NCBI RefSeq assembly: GCF_030345095.1
Contig: NZ_CP128360.1
Span: forward strand, 3,658,001-3,722,000
Length of the DNA: 64,000 nucleotides
Direction: 5' to 3'
DNA from: Solwaraspora sp. WMMA2056
GTDB lineage: Bacteria > Actinomycetota > Actinomycetes > Mycobacteriales > Micromonosporaceae
This document shows, piece by piece, positions 57,672-64,000 of this stretch. Within the stretch, counting starts at the first letter, position 1; every line of letters begins with the position of its first letter. A model generated the notes under the pieces. It was not told the origin of the DNA, did not search any database, and saw only the letters and a program-made list of their open reading frames with translations. The position numbers and the translations under genes are program-made.

Positions 57672-58730
57672 ATGACCTCGGTCGAGACGTCCGTGACCGC
57701 CGGCTCCGGTGACGACCGGAGCCGGCGGTCGCCGGACCAGCCCACCCCGGCCGGCGACCGTCGCTCCCGCCGTACCCCGAACAGCCGCCGCACCCGCCGA
57801 CGGACGGTGCCGCTGCGGGCCCGGCTGCGCCGCGACTGGCCGCTGCTGGCGATGGCGGCCCCGGCCGCGCTGCTGCTCCTGGTCTTCCACTACCTGCCGA
57901 CCCTCGGCAACGTCATCGCCTTCCAGGACTACAACCCCTGGGTCGGCGACAACGCCTTCGAGGCGTTCGTCTACAGCGAGTGGATCGGCTTCGGCAACTT
58001 CGAGACCCTGTTCCGGGACCCGGCGTTCTGGGACGCGGTGCGCAACACGCTGACCATCACCGCGTTCCAGTTGGTCTTCTTCTTCCCACTGCCGATCCTG
58101 CTGGCGATCCTGCTGCACAGCATCCTGTCGCGCCGCATCCGCGGCATCGTCCAGAGCGTCGTCTACCTGCCGCACTTCTTCAGCTGGGTGCTGGTGGTCA
58201 CCTTCTTCATGCAGATGCTCGGCGGTGCCGGTCTGCTCGCCCAGCGGATGCGCGAGGCGGGCCTGCAGCCACTCAACATCATGAGCAACCCGGACACCTT
58301 CATCGTCCTGGTCACCGCCGAGTCGGTGTGGAAGGACGTCGGCTGGGGCGCGATCATCTTCCTCGCGGCGCTGAGCGCCATCGACCAGAACCTGTACGAG
58401 GCGGCGGCCGCCGACGGGGCCGGCCGCTGGCGTCGGCTGTGGCACATCACCCTGCCCGGCCTGCGGCCGGTCATCGTCCTGCTGCTGATCCTGCGGCTCG
58501 GTGACGCGCTCAGCGTCGGCTTCGAGCAGTTCATCCTGCAACGTGAGGCGGTCGGCCGGCAGGCCGCCGAGGTGCTCGACACCTACGTCTACTACCAGGC
58601 GATCATCCCGCAGCAGTGGGGGATGGGCGCGGCCGCCGGCCTGTTCAAGGGCGTCATCGGTCTGGTCCTGATCATCGCCGCGAACAAGTTCGCGCACCGC
58701 CTCGGCGAGCAGGGAGTGTATTCCAGGTGA
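57672..58730 (+). CDS. ABC sugar importer, permease 1 (LplB-type)
   Basis: 352 residues from ATG with GGAAGGA upstream. An Arg/Pro-rich cytoplasmic N-terminus of about 65 residues leads to six membrane helices. The EAA loop for ATPase contact is LYEAAAADGAGRWRRLWHITLPGL (second half AADGAGRWRRLWHITLPGL). HFFSWVLVVTFFMQML is typical of the LplB/polysaccharide-import branch. The stop overlaps the GTG of permease 2 (GTGA). Since the tnpB element sits upstream, transcription from the binding-protein promoter must cross it, or a local promoter must exist. Confidence 0.92.
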   Translation: MTSVETSVTAGSGDDRSRRSPDQPTPAGDRRSRRTPNSRRTRRRTVPLRARLRRDWPLLAMAAPAALLLLVFHYLPTLGNVIAFQDYNPWVGDNAFEAFVYSEWIGFGNFETLFRDPAFWDAVRNTLTITAFQLVFFFPLPILLAILLHSILSRRIRGIVQSVVYLPHFFSWVLVVTFFMQMLGGAGLLAQRMREAGLQPLNIMSNPDTFIVLVTAESVWKDVGWGAIIFLAALSAIDQNLYEAAAADGAGRWRRLWHITLPGLRPVIVLLLILRLGDALSVGFEQFILQREAVGRQAAEVLDTYVYYQAIIPQQWGMGAAAGLFKGVIGLVLIIAANKFAHRLGEQGVYSR

Positions 58731-59710
58731 GCATCGCCAACCAGTTGATCCGCGGCCGTCGGCCGGGACCCGACCCGGCCGGTACGCCGCCGGGGCGCCG
58801 CCGCCGGGGTGCCCCGGCCCGCCCGGTCTGGGAGGAACCGCCGAGCGTCGTCGGCCAGGGCGTCAAGGCTGTCGTGCTGACCGCCATGGTGCTGGCGGTG
58901 CTCTTTCCGATGTGGTCGGTCCTGGTGACCAGTCTCGCCTCCCGCGACACCATCAACGCCGCCGGCGGCATGGTGGTGGTGCCGCGCGAGATCGACCTGT
59001 CGGCGTACGTGAACATCTTCTCCGGCGGCCAGATCAGCCGGGCGGTCTGGGTCAGCACCCTGGTCACCGTCGTCGGCACGACCTTCAGCCTGGTGCTGAC
59101 CGTGCTGGCGGCGTACGGGATGTCCCGCCGTGACTCCCTCGCGCACCGCCCGCTGCTGTTCCTGTTCCTCCTGACCTTCCTCATCTATCCCGGCATGGTG
59201 CCGAGTTACCTGGTGGTGACCGGTCTGGGGCTCAAGAACAGCCTCTGGGCGCTGATCCTGCCGACCGCCATCAGCGTGTTCAACCTGGTCGTCATCCGGG
59301 CGTTCTTCATGAACGTGCCGGGAGAGCTGATCGACGCGGCCCGCATCGACGGCGCCGGCGAGTTCCGCATCCTCTGGCAGATCATGCTGCCGCTGTCGAG
59401 GGCGGTGATCGCGGTGGTCGGCCTGTTCTACGCCGTCGGCTACTGGAACGCCTACTTCAACGCGGTGCTCTACATCGACGACAACGACAAGTGGCCGATC
59501 CAGCGGGTGCTGCAGAGCTACATCCTGGCCGGGCAGTCGCCCTCGGTGACCGGTGCGCCGGTGAACATCCCCGGGGTCAGCGCCTACCCGCCAACCCTGG
59601 CGGTCAAGATGGCGGTGGTGGTGATCACCGTACTGCCGGCGATCATCATCTTCCCGTTCGTGCAGCGGCACTTCACCAAGGGTGTCATCACCGGTGCCGT
59701 CAAAGGCTGA
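58727..59710 (+). CDS. ABC sugar importer, permease 2 (YtcP-type)
   Basis: 327 residues from GTG overlapping the previous stop. It has a Pro/Arg-rich N-terminus, six membrane helices and the EAA loop ELIDAARIDGAGEFRILWQI with MLPLSRAVIA. The segment YAVGYWNAYFNAVLYIDD is characteristic of the second permease of LplB/YtcP importers, which take up complex oligosaccharides. Together with permease 1 and the binding protein it makes a three-component importer. The operon ends here at a REP-like palindrome. Confidence 0.92.
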   Translation: MSIANQLIRGRRPGPDPAGTPPGRRRRGAPARPVWEEPPSVVGQGVKAVVLTAMVLAVLFPMWSVLVTSLASRDTINAAGGMVVVPREIDLSAYVNIFSGGQISRAVWVSTLVTVVGTTFSLVLTVLAAYGMSRRDSLAHRPLLFLFLLTFLIYPGMVPSYLVVTGLGLKNSLWALILPTAISVFNLVVIRAFFMNVPGELIDAARIDGAGEFRILWQIMLPLSRAVIAVVGLFYAVGYWNAYFNAVLYIDDNDKWPIQRVLQSYILAGQSPSVTGAPVNIPGVSAYPPTLAVKMAVVVITVLPAIIIFPFVQRHFTKGVITGAVKG

Positions 59711-59732
59711 CCGTCACCCCGCCCACCCCCTT

Positions 59733-59812
59733 CATGATCCCGACGATCTTGCAGTTATCGATGGACAACTCGGACAAATCCTCGCGATGAGCGCAAGATC
59801 GTCGGGATCATG
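59733..59812. repeat. REP-like palindrome, probable bidirectional terminator
   Basis: Two perfect 20-bp arms, CATGATCCCGACGATCTTGC (59733-59752) and its reverse complement (59793-59812), surround a 40-base centre. A partial copy of the right arm (GTCGGGATCATGGGGGT) is repeated at 59822-59838. It lies between the convergent permease and GH31 genes. The form is that of a short interspersed palindromic element and it can also end transcripts. Confidence 0.75.
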
Positions 59813-59855
59813 GGGGTTGGCGTCGGGATCATGGGGGTCGGGGTCGGCGTCGGTC

Positions 59856-62162
59856 TCAGTCGGTGACGCCGTCGAGCACGATGGTGGTGGGGGCGTCGGT
59901 GCCGGCGACCGCGACGACCTCCACCCGGCGTACCGCCAACGGTCCGTCCACCGTGACCCGCAGCGTGTCGCCGTCGCGGACCGCCCGCACCGTCGTGTCG
60001 CCGTCGACGTCGCTGACCACCGTCTCGGCGTCGACGCCGCCCCAGCTGACCAGCGTCACGTCGGTGAACGGGCCGTCTCCGACCACGTCACCGACCTCGG
60101 TGGTGGCGATCAGCGCGCCCCGGCGTACGTACAGCGGAATCCGCTCCCGGGGCACCCGCACCGCCAGGTACCGCCCACCGGAGTGGGTCTCACCGGTCCA
60201 GTAGTCGACCCACTCGCCGGCCGGCAGGTACACCTGCCGCTGGCCGTCCGGGTTGATCATCGGGGCGACCAGCAGGTCGGTGCCGAGCCGGTACTCCAAC
60301 TCGGCCCCCCACGCGGCCGGGTCGGCCGGCGTGTCGACCAGCAGGGCCCGCAGCATCGGCGCGCCGGTGCGCGACGCCGCGACCGCCGCCGAGTAGAGGT
60401 AGGGCATCAACCGGTACCGCAGCCGGATCGCCTCGACCGCCTCGTGCGCGGCGTCGTCGGGGAAGTCCCACGGCAGCCGGCTGGTGGTGCCGTGGAAGCG
60501 CACCAGCGGCGACAGCGCACCGAACTGCGCCCACCGTACGTACAGGTCCGGGGTCGGGGTGCCGTGGAAGCCGCCGGCGTCGTGGCTCCAGAACGGTACG
60601 CCGGACAACCCGTGCGACAACCCGCCGCGCAGCGTGCTGGCCATCCCCGGGTACGTGGCGTTGACGTCGCCGCTCCACTGCGCCGGGTGCCGTTGCCCGC
60701 CGAGGAACGACGAACGCGCCCAGACCATGCCGTGCCCGGCGACCTCCCGGGTGACCGCCGCGACCGCGTCGTTGAACAGCAGGGTGTAGACGTTGTGCAG
60801 CTCGACGCCGGTCATCCCGTTGTGCGCCAACGCGTCGGCCGGCACCCCTTCGGCGAAGTCGGTCTTGAACACCATCGCGCCCTGGCGCAGCAGGTCACGC
60901 AGCAGCCCGGTGAACCACTCGGTGGCCGCCGGGTTGGTGAAGTCCACGATCCCGCAGACCGGGTAGGAGCCGTGCCAGACGTCGGCGATGTAGGTCGACC
61001 CGTCGGCGCGGCGCAGGAAGTAGCCGGCCGCGTCGGCCTGCGCGAAGACCGGGCTGCCGGTCATGATGTACGGGTTCATCCAGAGGCTGACCTTGAACCC
61101 CTGCTCGGCGAGGGTGGCGAGCATGCCGGCCGGGTCCGGGAAGTTCGTCGCGTCCCAGGCCAGGTCGGACCAGGCGCCGTCGGCCTGCCAGTAGCAGTCC
61201 AGGTGCAGCACGTCGCAGGGGATGCCGTCGGCGCGGATCCGACGGGCCCGCTCCAGGACCAGCTCCTGGGTGTCCACGTAGAACCCGGAGGAGATCCAGG
61301 TGCCGAACGCCCACTTGGGTGGCAGCACCGGTCGGCCGGTCAGCCCGTCGTAGCGGTCCAGGATCTGCGCGGGGGTGGGTCCGGCGATCACGTAGTAGTC
61401 GATCAGGTCGTCCGGCACCAGGATCTGTACGCAGCTGTGCGTCGACGCGCAGATGTCGAACTCGACCGGCATCCCGCTGTCGACCAGCACGCCGTAGCCC
61501 CGGTCGGACAGGTAGAGCGGAATGTTCTTGTGCGAGCGGTCCGACTCCGCGCCGAAGGCGTCGAAGTTCCACATCAGCGCCCGCTGGCCGCGCTTGTCCA
61601 GCCGGGTGAACTTCTCGCCGAGTCCGACGAAGCGTTCGTCGCCGGGGGCGTCGAAGCATTCGTGGTACGCCGCGACGGCCCCGTCCACCAGGGACCGCCC
61701 GAACGGCAGGGTACGCAACCGGCCGCTGATGTCGCGCTCGCCCCGGTTCTGGTTCAGCAGCACCCGGCCCTGCGGGTCGAGGAACCGCAGGTGCCAGGGG
61801 TCGAGCCGGATCTCGGCGACGACCGCGCCGGCGTCGACGCGGACCATGTCGTCGCTGGCGGTGATCGTCGCCGGGTGCGGTCGGGCGTCGACCAGTGGGA
61901 TCGCCCGGGCGGAGCGGCTGCGGGCGTCGGGGGTGGCGCTGAGCCGGACCCGGACCACCCCGTCGCCGGCGGCGCTGACGGAGACCGTCACCGAGTCGCC
62001 GTCGGCGGTGGCGCCCTTGAAGGTGACCCCGCAGCCGTCGGTGCCGACCACCTCGGCGCGTACCAGCGCGGACAGGCCCTGCTCGCCGGGTGCGCGGACC
62101 GGCAGGTCGGGCGGGTCGGCGACGAAGGTCTCGTGGGGGACCAGAGGTGGACGGTACGGCAT
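59856..62162 (-). CDS. GH31 alpha-xylosidase (YicI-like)
   Basis: 768 residues from ATG 62162 with AAGGAGA upstream; no signal peptide, so cytosolic. The catalytic nucleophile is Asp435 in VFKTDFAEGVP, with the KTDFxE motif typical of alpha-xylosidases, and the acid/base is Asp499 in QWSGDVNATY. Other conserved blocks are PPKWAFGTWISSGFYVD, DVLHLDCYWQ, GVPFWSHDAGGF and RLMPYLYSAA. It would remove alpha-1,6-xylose from the non-reducing end of xyloglucan oligosaccharides, although isoprimeverose or other alpha-glycosides cannot be excluded. Divergent from GH42, with ROK operator B between. Confidence 0.92.
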   Translation of the reverse strand: MPYRPPLVPHETFVADPPDLPVRAPGEQGLSALVRAEVVGTDGCGVTFKGATADGDSVTVSVSAAGDGVVRVRLSATPDARSRSARAIPLVDARPHPATITASDDMVRVDAGAVVAEIRLDPWHLRFLDPQGRVLLNQNRGERDISGRLRTLPFGRSLVDGAVAAYHECFDAPGDERFVGLGEKFTRLDKRGQRALMWNFDAFGAESDRSHKNIPLYLSDRGYGVLVDSGMPVEFDICASTHSCVQILVPDDLIDYYVIAGPTPAQILDRYDGLTGRPVLPPKWAFGTWISSGFYVDTQELVLERARRIRADGIPCDVLHLDCYWQADGAWSDLAWDATNFPDPAGMLATLAEQGFKVSLWMNPYIMTGSPVFAQADAAGYFLRRADGSTYIADVWHGSYPVCGIVDFTNPAATEWFTGLLRDLLRQGAMVFKTDFAEGVPADALAHNGMTGVELHNVYTLLFNDAVAAVTREVAGHGMVWARSSFLGGQRHPAQWSGDVNATYPGMASTLRGGLSHGLSGVPFWSHDAGGFHGTPTPDLYVRWAQFGALSPLVRFHGTTSRLPWDFPDDAAHEAVEAIRLRYRLMPYLYSAAVAASRTGAPMLRALLVDTPADPAAWGAELEYRLGTDLLVAPMINPDGQRQVYLPAGEWVDYWTGETHSGGRYLAVRVPRERIPLYVRRGALIATTEVGDVVGDGPFTDVTLVSWGGVDAETVVSDVDGDTTVRAVRDGDTLRVTVDGPLAVRRVEVVAVAGTDAPTTIVLDGVTD

Positions 62163-62252
62163 GCGGTCTCCTTTTCCGGCACCCGAGGGCGCTGCGAGCG
62201 CGCGACGCTCCCTGATGGAGCGGCCGGCAGCGGCGGCGGCTAAATTAGTTTC

Positions 62253-62271
62253 TTTGGTAACCCAACAAACT
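62253..62271. promoter_or_regulatory. ROK operator B (GH31/GH42 intergenic)
   Basis: TTTGGTAACCCAACAAACT, within a longer inverted repeat AGTTTcTTtGG ... CCaACaAACT (62247-62271). It shares 14 of 19 bases with operator A at 54486-54504 and lies 91 bp upstream of the GH31 start and 23 bp upstream of the GH42 start. Confidence 0.65.
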
Positions 62272-62293
62272 GTCAACGCCGGAGGGAGCGCCG

Positions 62294-64000
62294 ATGCGCT
62301 GGCCGAAAGGACTCGACGGACTCTGCTACGGCGGGGACTACAACCCGGAGCAGTGGCCGGAGTCCACCTGGGTCGAGGACGTGTCGCTGATGCGCAAGGC
62401 CCAGGTCAACCTGGTGACCGTCGGCGTGTTCGCCTGGTCCCGGCTGGAGCCACAGCCTGGCCGGTACGTCGTGGACTGGCTGGACCGGGTACTGGACCTG
62501 CTGCACGACGGCGGCGTCAAGGTCGTGCTGGCCACCCCCACCGCCGCGCCGCCACCCTGGTTCTCCCTGGCCCACCCCGACGCGCTGCCGGTCACCGCCG
62601 AGGGCGTACGGCTGCACCACGGCAGCCGCGACACCTACTGCGCGGCGGCCCCGGCGTACCGGGACGCGGCCCGCGCCGTCGCGACGATGCTCGCCGAGCG
62701 CTACCGCGACCACCCGGCGTTGGCGATGTGGCACGTGCACAACGAGTACGGCACCATCTGCCACTGCCCGCACGCCGCCGCGGCGTTCCGGCGCTGGCTG
62801 CGGGAGCGCTACGGCGACCTCGACGGCCTCAACCAGGCGTGGACCGGCTCGTTCTGGAGCCAGAGCTACTCCGACTGGGCGCAGGTCGACGTACCCCGCG
62901 CCACCCAGTACCTGGCCAACCCCACCCAGGTGCTGGACTTCCGACGGTTCTGGTCCGACGAACTGCTCGCCGCCTACGTCGAGCAGCGTGACGTGCTGCG
63001 CCGGGCCACCCCGGACGTGCCGGTGACCACCAACTACGTCCTGGCCGACTGGGTGCCGGTGGACCACGCCCGATGGTCGAGCGAGGTCGACCTGGTCGCC
63101 ATCGACCACTACCCGGGCGAGACCGACGGGCGCGCCGAGGAGCAGACCGCGTTCGCCGCCGACCTGGCCCGGTCCTGGGCCGGCCGCCGGCCGTGGCTGC
63201 TGATGGAGAGCGCCCCGAACCTGATCTACCGGTACGCCGAGGGCGTCTACGCCGGCAAGGAACCGGACCGGATGCTGCGGCACAGTCTCGCCCACGTCGC
63301 CCGGGGTTCCCGGGGCGCGATGTTCTTCCAGTGGCGGGCCCCGCGCGGCGGCGCGGAGGTGTTCCACTCGGCGATGGTCCCGCACGCCGGTGCCGACAGC
63401 CGGACCTTCCAGGCGACGACCCGCCTCGGCGAACTGCTGACCGGGCTGGCCGAGACCGACGCCGGCACCGTGGCGGCCCACGCCGCGATCAGCTGGGACG
63501 CCGCCAGCGGGTGGGCACTGCAGCATCCCGGCATGCCGTCGCGGCACATCTCGTACGCCGACGAGGTGGCCGCCGCGTACCGGGCCCTGTGGCGGTGCGG
63601 CGTCACCACCGACGTGGTCTGCCCGACGGCGGCCACCTTCGATCTGACCGGCTACCGGATGCTGGTGCTGCCCGCCCTGTACCTGATGAGCGACGCCGTC
63701 GCCGATGCCGTCGCCGCGTGGGTGCACGACGGTGGACATCTGGTGGTGAGCTACCTGTCCGGGGTGGCCGATCCGGCGGCCCAGGTGCGCCTCGGCGGCT
63801 ACCCCGGGGCGCTGCGTGACCTGCTCGGCGTACGGGCCGAACAGTTCCTGCCGTTGGAGCCTGCGGCGACGGTACGGCTGACCGGCGGACGGACCGGTCG
63901 GCTCTGGCAGGAACGGCTCACCGCGCCCGACGCCGACCCGGTGCTGCGCTACGCCGCCGGGGTGCTGGCCGGCCAGCCGGCGGTCACCCGCCGCCGGGTC
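62294..64000 (+). CDS. GH42 beta-galactosidase (3' end outside window)
   Basis: ATG 62294 with GGAGGGAG upstream; the frame is open to the end of the window (569 codons), lacking only the last part of the trimer-interface and beta-sandwich domains. The TIM barrel has GLCYGGDYNPEQWPESTW, LVTVGVFAWSRLEPQPGRY, the acid/base Glu151 in WHVHNEYGT and the nucleophile Glu305 in WLLMESAPN. Zinc cysteines TICHCPH follow the acid/base. It removes terminal beta-galactose; no signal peptide is present, so it works inside the cell on imported oligosaccharides. Divergent from the GH31 gene. Confidence 0.92.
   Translation, partial: MRWPKGLDGLCYGGDYNPEQWPESTWVEDVSLMRKAQVNLVTVGVFAWSRLEPQPGRYVVDWLDRVLDLLHDGGVKVVLATPTAAPPPWFSLAHPDALPVTAEGVRLHHGSRDTYCAAAPAYRDAARAVATMLAERYRDHPALAMWHVHNEYGTICHCPHAAAAFRRWLRERYGDLDGLNQAWTGSFWSQSYSDWAQVDVPRATQYLANPTQVLDFRRFWSDELLAAYVEQRDVLRRATPDVPVTTNYVLADWVPVDHARWSSEVDLVAIDHYPGETDGRAEEQTAFAADLARSWAGRRPWLLMESAPNLIYRYAEGVYAGKEPDRMLRHSLAHVARGSRGAMFFQWRAPRGGAEVFHSAMVPHAGADSRTFQATTRLGELLTGLAETDAGTVAAHAAISWDAASGWALQHPGMPSRHISYADEVAAAYRALWRCGVTTDVVCPTAATFDLTGYRMLVLPALYLMSDAVADAVAAWVHDGGHLVVSYLSGVADPAAQVRLGGYPGALRDLLGVRAEQFLPLEPAATVRLTGGRTGRLWQERLTAPDADPVLRYAAGVLAGQPAVTRRRV

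Overview
The window is high-GC actinobacterial DNA with many GTG starts, ATGA or GTGA gene overlaps, Tat and lipoprotein exports, an ECF41-type sigma factor, MmyB-like, ROK and LacI regulators, and secreted enzymes with Ser/Pro linkers. Gene content and style point to Micromonosporaceae (Micromonospora or a relative); this is inference, as no rRNA or other marker is present.

Layout. 0-6 kb is an accessory patch: the tail of an IS66 transposase, two broken GntR-type regulators, a small HEAT-repeat protein, an unrecognised 326-aa protein, an uncharacterised three-gene operon on the minus strand (2393-4010) whose first and third products share a helical tail, an HNH nuclease with a possible DNA-reader N-terminus, and an IS701-like transposase remnant. 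6-22.6 kb is ordinary chromosome: alpha/beta hydrolase, secreted repeat protein, damaged MOSC gene, RibD/DHFR-like reductase, ECF41 sigma factor with an FAD oxidoreductase, zinc alcohol dehydrogenase, a membrane-anchored HtrA-like protease with two anchored partners, a two-component system whose kinase has a second degenerate half, a secreted beta-rich protein, and a divergent SDR/MmyB-like regulator pair. 22.6-25.2 kb is a less GC-biased island with an unknown helical protein, an atypical Nudix protein and gene debris, closed by a long palindromic terminator. 25.2-48.5 kb holds a GT-C glycosyltransferase, a secreted GH95 alpha-L-fucosidase with CBM2, a subtilase with a frameshifted propeptide, LysR/beta-propeller pair, HIT protein, several secreted or membrane unknowns, pyruvate kinase, TesB thioesterase, an Rrf2/TSUP pair and a PLP decarboxylase.

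48.5-64 kb is a glycan-use region: GH3 with its own LacI repressor, a ROK repressor divergent from an ABC sugar importer (binding protein and two permeases), then GH31 (alpha-xylosidase signature) divergent from GH42 beta-galactosidase. With the upstream GH95 fucosidase these activities fit stepwise trimming of xyloglucan oligosaccharides; the substrate is inferred. Operator palindromes are visible: two LacI-type sites before GH3, and a related 19-bp motif both in the ROK/ABC intergenic region and in the GH31/GH42 intergenic region, which suggests that one ROK repressor controls import and hydrolysis together. A tnpB-only IS element has inserted in reverse between the binding protein and its permeases.

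At least four genes (GntR at 0.57 kb, MOSC at 9.1 kb, subtilase at 32.1 kb, secreted protein at 36.3 kb) are disrupted by indels; decay and small sequencing errors cannot be told apart here. No tRNA, rRNA, CRISPR array or replication origin was seen.
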